Positions 1-12,446 of a DNA stretch of 47,395 nucleotides are shown piece by piece. Source of the DNA: Snodgrassella alvi (GTDB taxonomy: Bacteria > Pseudomonadota > Gammaproteobacteria > Burkholderiales > Neisseriaceae); the NCBI RefSeq assembly GCF_002777425.1, contig NZ_MDVC01000099.1, positions 1 through 47,395 of the forward strand, read 5' to 3'. Each line of letters opens with the position of its first letter. Position 1 is the stretch's first letter. The position numbers and the translations under genes are program-made. Under the pieces are notes generated by a model. That model saw nothing but the letters and a program-made list of their open reading frames with translations, had not been told where the DNA came from and did not search any database.

Positions 1-326
1 TTATTTTAATATTAGTAGTTTACATATAAATTTTTAGTCAGTTGAAAATATTTAAAGAACTGGAGTTTCAATTTTTTATCTCAGAATCAGCAAGAGCGGA
101 AAGATTAAAGAGTGCTGAGCAAAAGTATTGACAAATCAGCCTGAAAAATTTGTTATCTGCTGGTTACATAATATTTCTGATTTTAATGCAATAAATTTTT
201 AATTCCAAATAATTACAATCGTGATTGATATCAGTTAATTACCAAAATACTTTGTGATTAGTTTTTCCCGTTAAAAAAATCGGGCATACGATTGTATGCC
301 CGACACTTAAAATGTTTATTCAGCTA
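1..326. other. Gene-free stretch downstream of the adhesin
   Basis: I see no coding region here. The stretch is AT-rich. It contains a sigma-70-like pair, TTGACA at 128-133 and TGTTAT at 151-156 with a 17-base spacer, pointing right with no gene after it. It also contains the adhesin's terminator hairpin at 271-302. Confidence 0.5.
271..302 (-). terminator. Rho-independent terminator of the adhesin gene
   Basis: A perfect 9-bp stem pairs CGGGCATAC (281-289) with GTATGCCCG (294-302) around a 4-base loop. Read on the minus strand it is followed by ATTTTTTT. It lies about 25 bases after the adhesin stop codon. Confidence 0.85.
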
Positions 327-3300
327 TTACCATTTATAGCCGATACCTGCATTAAAGCCAGTTTCATGACCGGTGGTAGAGACACCTGCACCCCATGAGA
401 ATTTACCGCTGTTGTTTGTGGCTTTGTAGTTAATACCAACGGCAGTATAACCATGGTAGGAGCCCATACCCACGCCGACAGTCTGCTCACCGGCATTCAG
501 CTGTGGCAGATAGGCACCTGATAGCGCCATGGCCAGTGCCGTACCGGAATAGGCACGGCGTTCTACGTGCTGTATACGATCGTTAACATTGTTGACGTAG
601 CGGTTGATGTTTTCTATACGGGCATTAACGCCTTTGAGCTGTGCCACGTTCACGGCATCGGAATCTTCTGTACCAGCGGCTACACCGGTAATCTGGCGAT
701 AAATACCTTTGGAAGCATCACCTACGGAAACTGCTGCTTCGGTGCTGGTGGTAGCCTGAATGGCGCGAGCCTGCTGCGCTGTGGCACCTGCCGGAATATA
801 GCCCATGATGCCACCTGCTGTATTCGCTACAGAGTTGGCACCCAGCGCAACTCCGCCACTTTGGGTAACGCTGGCATGATTACCAATGGCAACCCCATCT
901 GCGGCACTGGCTTTGGCTTCTGCGCCGATGGCCACAGCCGCATTGCCGCTGGCTGTAGCAGCACCGCCTATGGCAATGGCATTATTGCCACTTGCCGAAG
1001 CGGCACTCAGGGTGGAGTTGACTTTGGCATACTTGCTGCCACCGTTGTACAGATTGCTTAACGCATCACCGACATTATTAGCAGTAAGCGCAGTACCATC
1101 AGCAGCGGTGCTGCTGTAGCTTGGTGCGGTAAAGCTACCCGTTTCGGCATTATAGCTGGCATTGCCGCCCAGACTGCTTGCCACTTCGGATAGTGTCTTT
1201 GCTGTAGAGGTAGACAGGCTGTCCGCTTTGGCCATTGCCTGATTGGCTTTATCAGTTGCTGCATTAATGGCTGCGGTACTGCCACTGTTGTTTTGAGCCA
1301 GCTTGTTGTCAAATGAATCAGACAGGTTTTGCAAATCCTGTTTGAAATCATTTTTCATTTGCCACAACTGGCTGCCATTAACCGCATCCGTTGAATGTTC
1401 ACCAATATCACCAACAGCAAGATTAGTAATTTTCTGCGGGCTACCAGAATGATGGCTGGCATCATAAGCATTGCCATTCCATTGCAGGGCGTCTGTCAGC
1501 AATGTGCTCAGAGAGCTTGATAACCCTGCTGGTATATTGCCAGAAGCTAGATTCAGCTGATCCTGTAAGCTGGACAGACTGGTCGAAGTAGAAGTAGACA
1601 GCGCATAGAGCTGACGGCCATTCACTGCCTGATTAGAGGTGGCATCAACACGACCGTTTGCAATATTACTAATCGTTCTTTCATTGCTGGTATCACGGTT
1701 CAGCCCGAAGAAGCTGGATGAACCTGCATCATCGTCGTCGAAATGCACAGCATTTTTTTGCAATTCCTCAATCAGTTTTTTCGAGGTCTGGATATCAGTC
1801 TGAGCCGTTTGGATATCATTCTGCGCAGTCTGAAGGGCTGATTGTGCAGTTTTGAGATCTCGGTTTACAGCATCCATATTAATCTTGTTTTCATTAACTA
1901 CATTTTCAACGCTACTGGATACTGAGCTGAAGATTGAAGATGAAATGCTGTATAGCTGTCCGCCATTAATGGCATCAGTTGAATTTTCCCCGATATTACC
2001 GTTAGCAACATTAATGATTCTCTGCGCATTGGCCGTACCGTGGCTGGCATCATAAGCGGTGCCATTCCACTGCAAGGCATCTTTTTGCAGAGTGCTGATG
2101 CTGTTAACCGCAGTAGAGAGATTACCGGCCAGGGTGGCTGTAGACTGGGACACAGTATCAATACGCGAATTGGCAGTGTTCAGACCAGTAGAGAGGCTGT
2201 CACTGAAAGCAGTAGACAGATTATCCAAACCGGTCATGGCAGAGCTGGACAGAGAATATAATTGTCCGCCATTAACAGCATCGGTGGAGTTTGCGCTGAT
2301 ATCACCAGCAGCCACTTTAATAATTTTCTGCGCATTAGCAGTGCCGTGGCTGGCATCGTAAGCGGTACCATTCCATTGCAGGGCGTCTTTCTGCAAATTG
2401 GAAACACTGTTAGTTAAAGAGCTGATGCTGTTATTAACATTACTCAGGTCACCAGCATTGCGTAAAGTAGTAGACAGCGATTCCACACTGGTAGATGTAG
2501 AGCTGGAAAGACTGAAAAGCTGTCCGGCATTAACAGCATCGGTAGAGTTTTCGCTGACATCACCAGCAGCTACTTTGATAATTTTCTGCGCAGTGGTAGT
2601 ACCGTGGCTGGCATCATAAGCGGTGCCATTCCACTGCAAGGTATCTTTTTGCAGAGTGCTGATGCTGCTAACCGCAGTAGAGAGATTACTGGTTAGGGTG
2701 GCTGTAGACTGGGACACAGTATCGATACGCGAATTGGCAGTGCTCAGACCAGTATAGAGGTTGCTACTGAAAGCAGTAGAGAGATTATGCAAACTGGTCA
2801 TGGTAGAGTCGGACAGAGAATATAATTGTCCGCCATTAACGGCATCGGTAGAGTTTTCGCTGACATCACCAGCGGCCACTTTAACAATTTTCTGCGCATT
2901 GGCAGTGCCGTGGCTGGCATCGTAGGCAGTGCCATTCCATTGCAGAGCGTCTTTTTGCAAATTGGAAACATTGTTAGTTAAAGAGTTGATGTTGTTATTA
3001 ACATTACTCAGATCACCGGCATTGCGTAAAGTAGTAGACAGCGATTCGACACTAGTCGAAGTAGAGCTGGAAAGACTGAAAAGCTGTCCGGCATTAACGG
3101 CATCGGTAGAGTTTGCGGTGATATCACCAGCGGCCACTTTAGTAATTTTCTGCGCATTGGCCGTACCATGGCTGGCATCATAAGCGGTGCCATTCCACTG
3201 CAAGGCATCTTTTTGCAGAGTACTGATGCTGTTAACCGCAGTAGAGAGATTACCGGCCAGGGTGGCTGTAGACTGGGACACAGTATCGATACGCGAATTG

Positions 3301-5558
3301 GCAGTGCTCAGACCAGTATAGAGGTTGCTACTGAAAGCAGTAGAGAGATTAAGCAAATTGGTCATGGTAGAGTCGGACAGAGAATATAATTGTCCGCCAT
3401 TAATGGCATCGGTAGAGTTTTCGGTGACATTACCAGCGGCCACATGGGTAATTTTTTGCGCATTAGCAGAACCATGGCTGGCATCGTAAGCGGAGCCATT
3501 CCATTGCAGGGCGTCTTTCTGCAAGTTAGAAACATTATTATTTAAGCTACTAATACTGCTGTTAGCAGTATTGAGGCTACTGCTTAAAGAGTTGATGTTG
3601 GTATTAACATTACTCAGATCACCGGCATTGCGTAAAGTAGTAGACAGCGATTCGACACTGGTAGATGTAGAGCTGGAAAGACTGAAAAGCTGCCCGGCAT
3701 TAACGGCATCGGTAGAGTTTTCGCTGATACTACCAGCAGCTACATTGGTAATTTTCTGTGCAGTAGTAGTGCCGTGACTGGCATCGTAAGCGATACCATT
3801 CCATTGCAGGGCATCTTTCTGCAAGTTAGAAACATTATTATTTAAGCTACTAATACTGCTGTTAGCAGTATTGAGGCTACTGCTTAAAGAGTTGATGTTG
3901 GTATTAACATTACTCAGGTCACCGGCATTGCGTAAAGTAGTAGATAGCGATTCCACACTGGTAGATGTAGAGCTGGAAAGACTGAAAAGCTGTCCGGCAT
4001 TAACAGCATCGGTAGAATTTTCGCTGACATCACCAGCAGCTACTTTAACAATTTTCTGCGCATTAGCAGTACCGTGGCCGGCATCATAAGCGGTGCCATT
4101 CCATTGCAGAGCGTCTTTTTGCAAATTGGAAACACTGTTATTTAAAGAGTTGATGTTGTTATTAACATTACTCAGATCACCGGCATTGCGTAAAGTAGTA
4201 GACAGCGAATCCACACTGGTGGAAGTAGAGCTGGAAAGACTGAAAAGCTGCCCGGCATTAACGGCATCGGTAGAATTTTCGCTGACATCACCAGCAGCTA
4301 CTTTAACAATTTTCTGCGCATTAGCAGTACCGTGGCTGGCATCGTAAGCAGTGCCATTCCATTGCAAGGCGTCTTGTTGTAGGGTGTTAATGCTGTTGTT
4401 TATTGAGGTTAAATCAGTTGCTCTAAGGATTGCTGTAGACAAACTGGATAAACCTGTCGAGGTAGAGCTGGCCAGATTTTTTAATTGTGCTACGTTAACC
4501 GCATCAGTATCGGCAGTACCGGCCGCCAGGCCAGTTATCTGGCGGGTGAGCTGCATACTTGTATTCCCGATGGCAACTGCACCAATGGTACTTTTCCATG
4601 TTGCAGACTGATTTACAGCATCGGTATTAGTGCCGGCCGGGTCATAACCCTGAATACCGGAGCTAGTATTGGCCAGAGAATCGCTACCCAGAGCCACTGC
4701 TTTTTCTACTATTGCCATGGCGTTGGCACCCAACGCGGTAGCATTATCTTTCTGGGCAGCACTATTGAAACCAACCGCCACACTTCCTGCACCATCGGAA
4801 GTGGCCACGGAACCAAGCGCTAAACTTGCAGTGTTAGTAGCCTGAGCACCAACACCGATTGCAACAGCAGTTGCGCCAGAAGCCAATGCCGCTACACCAA
4901 AAGCCTGAGCACCACCAGCTGTGGCAGTGGCATTATTACCGAATGCTGTTGAATAATTACCTGTGGCATAAGAGCCGCAACCTGATGCAAAGGAATAAAC
5001 ACCATAAGCTACAGGAAGTCTATTGGTGTCTCCACCAGTTGGAGTACCCATGTAGCCGGATGATCCGGTGGTAATCCCACCAGTAGCACCGTCTCCTGTC
5101 CATACTTGCTGACCGTTGCTGACGCCATAAGGATTTCTGCCATTAAACGAACGATTCTCGGCAAAACGCAAGTACTCATCCATGGCACTGATTCCACCTG
5201 TGGTAATATTTCTGCGCCCGTTTACTTTGTCTGCACCACAATAGTCATCATCACCAGCCAGAGCAATACTGCCGTGGCTGCCGAAAGCATAGCTTACGCC
5301 TGTGCCATTGGTACTTGCATTAGTAGTGCCGGTGATAGCTAGATTGGCAGCATAGACTGGGGAAATTGCCTGCAATTGTAGTATTAGTGTTGTAAGTGTG
5401 AGGCTGACAATTTTTTTTAGCCCAAACATATTTAATATGCGTTTGACAAGTGGTAATTCACAAACAGTATTTGATTTGGTTTTACTGTTTGCCAATTCTG
5501 ATACAGCTACCCACGTTTGCGTATGTTCATTCCAAACAACTCGATAGACTTTATTCAT
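327..5558 (-). CDS. Trimeric autotransporter adhesin (YadA/Hia type)
   Basis: A 1743-residue surface adhesin of the type V secretion family. Residues 1-25 form an extended signal peptide region (MNKVYRVVWN start), followed by a hydrophobic signal core with likely cleavage after PVYA near residue 70. Next comes a head of hep_Hag-type repeats (AxAxGxxA pattern, about 195-310), then a long stalk with ten copies of a module containing the LQWNG-x-AYDA motif. A second head-like patch follows (about 1545-1615). The C-terminal YadA membrane anchor ends in GYKW, with an aromatic last residue as outer-membrane barrels have. The family trimerises at the outer membrane and binds host surfaces or partner cells. 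The start is supported by AGGA shortly upstream of the ATG. A terminator follows the gene and it appears monocistronic. The stalk repeats are nearly identical in DNA, so copy number may vary between strains or be misassembled. The ligand cannot be told from sequence. Confidence 0.93.
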   Translation of the reverse strand: MNKVYRVVWNEHTQTWVAVSELANSKTKSNTVCELPLVKRILNMFGLKKIVSLTLTTLILQLQAISPVYAANLAITGTTNASTNGTGVSYAFGSHGSIALAGDDDYCGADKVNGRRNITTGGISAMDEYLRFAENRSFNGRNPYGVSNGQQVWTGDGATGGITTGSSGYMGTPTGGDTNRLPVAYGVYSFASGCGSYATGNYSTAFGNNATATAGGAQAFGVAALASGATAVAIGVGAQATNTASLALGSVATSDGAGSVAVGFNSAAQKDNATALGANAMAIVEKAVALGSDSLANTSSGIQGYDPAGTNTDAVNQSATWKSTIGAVAIGNTSMQLTRQITGLAAGTADTDAVNVAQLKNLASSTSTGLSSLSTAILRATDLTSINNSINTLQQDALQWNGTAYDASHGTANAQKIVKVAAGDVSENSTDAVNAGQLFSLSSSTSTSVDSLSTTLRNAGDLSNVNNNINSLNNSVSNLQKDALQWNGTAYDAGHGTANAQKIVKVAAGDVSENSTDAVNAGQLFSLSSSTSTSVESLSTTLRNAGDLSNVNTNINSLSSSLNTANSSISSLNNNVSNLQKDALQWNGIAYDASHGTTTAQKITNVAAGSISENSTDAVNAGQLFSLSSSTSTSVESLSTTLRNAGDLSNVNTNINSLSSSLNTANSSISSLNNNVSNLQKDALQWNGSAYDASHGSANAQKITHVAAGNVTENSTDAINGGQLYSLSDSTMTNLLNLSTAFSSNLYTGLSTANSRIDTVSQSTATLAGNLSTAVNSISTLQKDALQWNGTAYDASHGTANAQKITKVAAGDITANSTDAVNAGQLFSLSSSTSTSVESLSTTLRNAGDLSNVNNNINSLTNNVSNLQKDALQWNGTAYDASHGTANAQKIVKVAAGDVSENSTDAVNGGQLYSLSDSTMTSLHNLSTAFSSNLYTGLSTANSRIDTVSQSTATLTSNLSTAVSSISTLQKDTLQWNGTAYDASHGTTTAQKIIKVAAGDVSENSTDAVNAGQLFSLSSSTSTSVESLSTTLRNAGDLSNVNNSISSLTNSVSNLQKDALQWNGTAYDASHGTANAQKIIKVAAGDISANSTDAVNGGQLYSLSSSAMTGLDNLSTAFSDSLSTGLNTANSRIDTVSQSTATLAGNLSTAVNSISTLQKDALQWNGTAYDASHGTANAQRIINVANGNIGENSTDAINGGQLYSISSSIFSSVSSSVENVVNENKINMDAVNRDLKTAQSALQTAQNDIQTAQTDIQTSKKLIEELQKNAVHFDDDDAGSSSFFGLNRDTSNERTISNIANGRVDATSNQAVNGRQLYALSTSTSTSLSSLQDQLNLASGNIPAGLSSSLSTLLTDALQWNGNAYDASHHSGSPQKITNLAVGDIGEHSTDAVNGSQLWQMKNDFKQDLQNLSDSFDNKLAQNNSGSTAAINAATDKANQAMAKADSLSTSTAKTLSEVASSLGGNASYNAETGSFTAPSYSSTAADGTALTANNVGDALSNLYNGGSKYAKVNSTLSAASASGNNAIAIGGAATASGNAAVAIGAEAKASAADGVAIGNHASVTQSGGVALGANSVANTAGGIMGYIPAGATAQQARAIQATTSTEAAVSVGDASKGIYRQITGVAAGTEDSDAVNVAQLKGVNARIENINRYVNNVNDRIQHVERRAYSGTALAMALSGAYLPQLNAGEQTVGVGMGSYHGYTAVGINYKATNNSGKFSWGAGVSTTGHETGFNAGIGYKW
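1440..4390 (-). repeat. Ten-fold stalk repeat array inside the adhesin
   Basis: The region encodes ten copies of a module recognisable by (T/A)LQWNGxAYDAxHG, followed by AQKI-x-x-VAAGD, then STDAVNAGQLFSLSSS or STDAVNGGQLYSLS. Spacer lengths between modules vary, giving two main module types: short ones with SLSTTLRNAGDLSNVN and longer ones with STANSRIDTVSQSTATL. Long stretches are nearly identical at DNA level, for example around 3520-3700 and 3820-4000. Recombination between copies is therefore likely. Confidence 0.9.
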
Positions 5559-6605
5559 AGGTTTTCCTAACTCTTGATGAAAATTAAATAACTAACAAAC
5601 CTAACCTCTTCTACACATAACCATATCTGTTCATTACATCCGCCAGTCGTCCAAGCAGGCCGACAGATACATAAACAGCCAATCAATAAGGATTAAAACT
5701 GCCTGTATAAATTTTCTAATCATTTACACATAGTCAAATGCAGCTAATCTGAAAGATTACGCTTGAAAAATAAAATCTTATTAAATATTAATTATTAATT
5801 ATTAATATTTTCAGAATAGGAAAATAATTAACTTATTGCTGTGGCTTTTTAATGTATGAGTATAAATAGAAGTGGGTATTTATTATTTTTATTAAAAAAA
5901 TTAACTAATGAAAATATATTTATTCCTGTAAAAGGACAAGTAAACTTGATAATATTTAATGCAAAGATTAATAAGAGGAAAATTGGTCTGGCTGAGTAAA
6001 AGAAAACATCAGACAAAAGCAGAAAACAGTTGAATATAAAGTAATCATAACTATTCTGTTAATTACACTGCTGCCCGGTCTGGATAACAAAGAATATATG
6101 TTTTAATTAAACTATGATAAAAATGCAAAGAAAATAATTAATTTTTGGAAAAAGAGTTGTAACTGTATAAATTTAAGCTGAGTTTAAAATGGTATTAATT
6201 CAAAACCAAACAGAATAATTTTTACTTTTGCACCTTTTAATTACTTTTATATTTATAGTAATAGCATAAAATTCAGAGATATTAAATTTAATATGCCATT
6301 AATTAGTGTAATATCTGGAATAAGTATACTGGCAGGCTATACTAAACCATAATGTAAATGCCCCATAGTTAGTATAAAACTGACGTAGAAAATTATACTG
6401 CTTGTTTTAGTGTCTGATATTCAATTGATGTCATATTATTTAATACCTACTTTATATATTGCGGCAAGTATTAAATGAGTGAAATAATCTATCAAAATGG
6501 ATACAAGAATAGCTTTTTATTATGATTAATTAAAAGTAAATATTACAGAAAAGAAAATTTTGTTGATTTGTTAAATTGATATTAATCATATTAATCAGTA
6601 GTGTA
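5559..6605. other. Long AT-rich gene-free region
   Basis: About 1 kb without a convincing coding region on either strand; stop codons are dense. It should hold the adhesin promoter at its left end, but I could not pick one with confidence. A segment at about 6358-6441 resembles another intergenic segment at 25389-25471. Confidence 0.6.
6358..6441. repeat. Dispersed intergenic repeat, copy 1
   Basis: The segment shares AGTATAAAAC, then ACGTAGAAAATTA, then TGATATTC and further scattered bases, in the same order and spacing as 25389-25471. Identity is roughly 70 percent by eye. No coding sense is evident in either copy. Confidence 0.5.
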
Positions 6606-6634
6606 GACAAAAAAATAACCGCATTTAGCGGTTA
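6606..6634 (-). terminator. Terminator of tRNA-Phe
   Basis: On the minus strand, stem TAACCGC / GCGGTTA (6616-6634) with a 5-base loop is followed by a run of seven T. It lies five bases after the tRNA CCA end. Confidence 0.85.
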
Positions 6635-6638
6635 CTAA

Positions 6639-6714
<76 letters not shown>

Positions 6715-6731
6715 ATCGGGGAAGAGTGCGC

Positions 6732-6760
6732 ATTAAACCAGATATAAACTCTCTTGGCAA
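6732..6760 (-). promoter_or_regulatory. Sigma-70 promoter of tRNA-Phe
   Basis: On the minus strand: -35 TTGCCA, 17-base spacer, -10 TTTAAT, followed by a GCGC stretch before the tRNA start. A GC-rich discriminator of this kind is typical of stable-RNA promoters under stringent control; that control is inferred. Confidence 0.75.
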
Positions 6761-6972
6761 GTGTTTTATGTGTGCGATTGTATATGTGGCTGTTTATTTA
6801 ATGGAAAAAGTCTGATTTTGCCTGTTTGTTGTGCTATGTACGATTTTGATTTGGCCTGTGTTTATGGCTAATCGCTGCTTATTTCCCGGATTGTGGCCTC
6901 CCTCTTCGCTAAAAGTGGACGATTAAACCAAGCTGTATTAAGGTAAGCACTTTTATCACAAAGGCGAAGAGG

Positions 6973-7557
6973 ATGCAGGGCGAACAAAAGCCGCTATGGA
7001 CAGACGGCTGGTTACAGCAGTGTACGCATGTGCCGTCACCGAATTTCAGCCAGCGCTCGCAGCCGGCTGAAGTATCGCTGGTGGTATTGCATAATATTTC
7101 CCTTCCGCCGTTTGAATATGGGCAACAGGCCGTGCAGCGTCTGTTTACCAATCAGATTAAGGCGGATGAGCCGGATGATTTTATGCGTTCGCTTATCAAT
7201 TTGCGGGTATCAAGCCATTTTCTGCTGGAGCGCAGCGGGGCATTAACCCAGTTTGTTTCCTGTGATGATGCTGCTTTTCAGGCAGGCGTGTCGCGTTTTG
7301 ACGGACGTGAGGGCTGTAATGCATTTTCAATCGGGATTGAATTGGAAGGCTGTGATTTTGAGCCGTTTACAGAATCGCAGTATGCACAGTTAAATAAATT
7401 ATTGCAGGCACTGTGTGAGCGCTACCCAATTCAGGCGATTACCGGGCATCAGCATATAGCGCCGGGGCGCAAATCTGATCCGGGACATTTTTTTCAATGG
7501 GACAGGCTGCGTGCATGGGGCTTGCCGGTGATAACAAAATATCAGTGGCCACTATAG
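6973..7557 (+). CDS. ampD: 1,6-anhydro-N-acetylmuramyl-L-alanine amidase
   Basis: Cytosolic zinc amidase of peptidoglycan recycling that removes the peptide from anhydro-muropeptides. It belongs to the amidase_2/PGRP fold and its 194 residues fit the family length. Visible family motifs are VVLHNIS (first zinc His), SSHFLLERSG, IGIELEG (catalytic Glu) and GHQHIAPGRKSDPG (second His and the Asp ligand). The usual AWHAG motif before the SRF segment reads AFQAG here, a His to Gln change at a position that is not one of the three zinc ligands. The start is supported by AAAGG eight bases upstream of the ATG. It stands just ahead of zipA in the same direction. Confidence 0.92.
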   Translation: MQGEQKPLWTDGWLQQCTHVPSPNFSQRSQPAEVSLVVLHNISLPPFEYGQQAVQRLFTNQIKADEPDDFMRSLINLRVSSHFLLERSGALTQFVSCDDAAFQAGVSRFDGREGCNAFSIGIELEGCDFEPFTESQYAQLNKLLQALCERYPIQAITGHQHIAPGRKSDPGHFFQWDRLRAWGLPVITKYQWPL

Positions 7558-7648
7558 TTTAAGGCTGCCGGCAGGGGTATTTTTGGTTATAATTCTGTTT
7601 AGCTGTTAATTAAACTGCGGCTTCCGCAAATTGCCTAGTAGGAATGTA

Positions 7649-8926
7649 ATGAGTGATTCTGTATTGATTATGTTGGTAGTGGGTGCGGCGTTCATTCTGG
7701 CAGTGCTGGTCTATAATATTTATCAGGAAAGCCAATACCGCAAACAATTGCGTGAACAGTTTGGACACGCCAATAAGGATGCTTTACTGGACAGTCAGGT
7801 GAATTCTGTACGTGATGGCGCTCAGGCACAGTCTGTGCTCAATGAAAAAGCTGTGCCGCCAGAAAATGAGACGGGTATGGCTGCCGATTCATCTACCGAG
7901 CAGGCTGAATCTGTGGCTACTGGTGAGGAAGCCGTGCCTGAAGCCAGTAATGGCCATATACAGGAAGAAACAGTGGCCACTGCGCAACCACCGGAGCTGC
8001 CCGTCGCTAACGAAGATGCAGCACCAGAAAGCTCGCCTGTACACCGTGATATGGAATCATTATCACGAACTATTCCGGTAAAAGGGCGCAAAACCTTATT
8101 AGATTTGCGCGATATGGCCAAACAGCCGCTGCCATGGTTTGATGTGCGCTTTGATTATCTGGCTTATATTGCTTTGTATGAGCCCAAAGAACTGCACGCC
8201 ATGCCGCGTTTAAGCAGCCGTTCACGTTTTCGGCTGGTGGGCTGTACCATGGATGACCGTTATCAGGTGGCTGAGCCGATTCCCAGTGTTTATTATCAGG
8301 GATTTGTGGTTGGCTTGCAGGCTATTAGCCGCAGTGGCTTGATCACGCATGAAGAGCTGGCAAATTTTGGTGAACAGGCCAACCGTTTTGCCGAGCAAAT
8401 GGATGGGCAATTACTGTTAACGGATATTAATACTTTCCTGAGTGTTGCGCGGCCACTGGATGACTTGTGTGCCCGCGTTGATCAGACAATTGCTATTCAT
8501 CTGGTCTCACGCACTAATGTAAGTGGTATGGAGTTGCGTTCTGCGGTTGAAAGGCAGGGTTTTGAACTGGGGCATGATGGTGCATTCTACTATGCCGATA
8601 GTAATGGTGAACCTTTGTTCAGTATTGTAACGCTGGATAACTCGCCGTTTACTTCTACATTGTTAGCAAATCAAAATTATCGTGGATTCAGTATGTTATT
8701 TGATATAGTACACATACCGAACGGCGAAAAATGTTTTGATCAGTTTATGGATATGGCCGTTAAGCTGTCTAGTCAGCTAGGCCTGGATCTGGTCAACGAT
8801 AAAGTGGAAGAGTTATCCACAGAGTGGTTGCGTGAAGTACGCCGCTATGTGGTTGACCGGCAGAAGGAAATGAAGCAGGTTGAGCTGAAGCCCGGAAGTG
8901 AGCTGACGAAAAGGCTGTTTTCCTGA
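7649..8926 (+). CDS. zipA: Cell division protein ZipA
   Basis: Inner-membrane anchor that links FtsZ to the membrane at the division site. A single N-terminal membrane segment (SVLIMLVVGAAFILAVLVYNIY) is followed by a charged segment, an Ala/Glu/Pro-rich linker to about residue 130, and a C-terminal ZipA FtsZ-binding domain (about residues 160-415). The ATG at 7649 is chosen because TAGGA lies just upstream and the membrane segment begins at once. An in-frame TTG at 7631 would add six residues and lacks a better ribosome site. The position directly before ligA is the usual neisserial arrangement and supports the call. The FtsZ-binding domain is assigned from overall similarity and context. 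Confidence 0.85.
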   Translation: MSDSVLIMLVVGAAFILAVLVYNIYQESQYRKQLREQFGHANKDALLDSQVNSVRDGAQAQSVLNEKAVPPENETGMAADSSTEQAESVATGEEAVPEASNGHIQEETVATAQPPELPVANEDAAPESSPVHRDMESLSRTIPVKGRKTLLDLRDMAKQPLPWFDVRFDYLAYIALYEPKELHAMPRLSSRSRFRLVGCTMDDRYQVAEPIPSVYYQGFVVGLQAISRSGLITHEELANFGEQANRFAEQMDGQLLLTDINTFLSVARPLDDLCARVDQTIAIHLVSRTNVSGMELRSAVERQGFELGHDGAFYYADSNGEPLFSIVTLDNSPFTSTLLANQNYRGFSMLFDIVHIPNGEKCFDQFMDMAVKLSSQLGLDLVNDKVEELSTEWLREVRRYVVDRQKEMKQVELKPGSELTKRLFS

Positions 8927-8956
8927 TATTGCCTGTATTTTTAATTTTATAATGAG

Positions 8957-8994
8957 ATGGCAAGCCGCAGAATGGGGGTTGCCATTTTCTTTTT
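8957..8994 (+). terminator. Hairpin with T-run between zipA and ligA
   Basis: ATGGCAA (8957-8963) pairs with TTGCCAT (8979-8985), followed by TTTCTTTTT. The stem is only 7 bp with a 15-base loop, so it may reduce rather than end transcription into ligA. Confidence 0.6.
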
Positions 8995-8996
8995 AG

Positions 8997-11438
<2,442 letters not shown>

Positions 11439-11443
11439 AGCTG

Positions 11444-12316
11444 ATGAAAGCAGAACCAATCCGTAAATGTGTGTTTCCGGTAGCTGGTATGGGAACACGG
11501 TTTTTACCGGCTACCAAAGCCAGCCCGAAAGAAATGCTGCCGATTGTGGATAAACCACTGATTCAGTATGCAGTGGAAGAAGCCGTGGCTGCCGGCTGTA
11601 CCGAGCTGGTATTTATTACCGGCCGCAATAAGCGCTGCATCGAAGATCATTTTGATAAGGCGTATGAGCTGGAAACCGAGCTGGCTTACCGCAATCAGAA
11701 TAAATTACTCGATTTTGTGCAGGATATTCTGCCACCTAATGTCACTTGTCTGTATATCCGCCAGCCGGCTGCGCTGGGACTGGGGCATGCGGTGCTGTGC
11801 AGCCGTGCCGCTGTGGGCAAAGAAAACTTTGCGGTGGTGCTGGCAGATGACCTGATTGATGCCCAGCTCGGAGCCTTAAGTCAGATGATGGATGTCTATC
11901 ATCGTACTGGTTGTAATGTGCTTGGTGTGGAAAATGTAGCCCCCCAACAGACTGGTGCTTACGGTATTGTGGAAACTGCCCGCGAAGATAGCTTTGATTA
12001 TGTCAAAAGTATTGTGGAAAAACCGCATCCGGATGAAGCACCTTCGCATCTGGGCGTAGTAGGGCGCTATATTTTATCTGCCCGTGTGTTTGATTTTCTG
12101 ACTAATTTACCGCGAGGCGCGGGTGGAGAAATCCAGTTAACCGATGCTATTGCCCGCTTGCTCACCGAGCAGAAGATGATTGCTTATGCTTTTGCCGGCA
12201 GACGCTATGATTGTGGCGATAAGCTTGGCTATCTGGAAGCAACAGTGGCGTATGGAATGAAGCACCCTCTGGTGGGTGAAGACTTTAAGAAATTGTTGCA
12301 ACGGATGGTGTGTTAA
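11444..12316 (+). CDS. galU: UTP-glucose-1-phosphate uridylyltransferase
   Basis: Makes UDP-glucose from glucose-1-phosphate and UTP, feeding envelope polysaccharide synthesis. The 290 residues show the nucleotidyltransferase signature [21 protein letters not shown] at the start. VLADDLID is the metal-binding segment, followed by KSIVEKP and a [10 protein letters not shown] motif. It starts five bases after the ligA stop, so the two are probably co-transcribed and translationally coupled. A strong hairpin follows the stop. Confidence 0.96.
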   Translation: MKAEPIRKCVFPVAGMGTRFLPATKASPKEMLPIVDKPLIQYAVEEAVAAGCTELVFITGRNKRCIEDHFDKAYELETELAYRNQNKLLDFVQDILPPNVTCLYIRQPAALGLGHAVLCSRAAVGKENFAVVLADDLIDAQLGALSQMMDVYHRTGCNVLGVENVAPQQTGAYGIVETAREDSFDYVKSIVEKPHPDEAPSHLGVVGRYILSARVFDFLTNLPRGAGGEIQLTDAIARLLTEQKMIAYAFAGRRYDCGDKLGYLEATVAYGMKHPLVGEDFKKLLQRMVC

Positions 12317-12322
12317 TAGAAT

Positions 12323-12360
12323 GACTGCCTGCTTACAGCTTTGCAGGCAGTCTGATTTAT
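12323..12360 (+). terminator. Terminator after galU
   Basis: A perfect 10-bp stem, GACTGCCTGC (12323-12332) with GCAGGCAGTC (12343-12352), lies seven bases after the stop codon. The following T content is weak (TGATTTATTG). Confidence 0.7.
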
Positions 12361-12446
12361 TGTGGTTATGATTTCAGGGTAAGCTATCAAGGACAGTTAT
12401 TGCAGATAAATCATCTGATATTCAAGTTTAAGCGGTTATGCTGCTT

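Noticed and set aside
567..1061. Plus-strand open frames across the adhesin region (also many between 1850 and 5340)
   Set aside because: They are antisense shadows of the repetitive Ala/Ser/Thr-rich adhesin codons, recur with each stalk repeat and lack ribosome sites.
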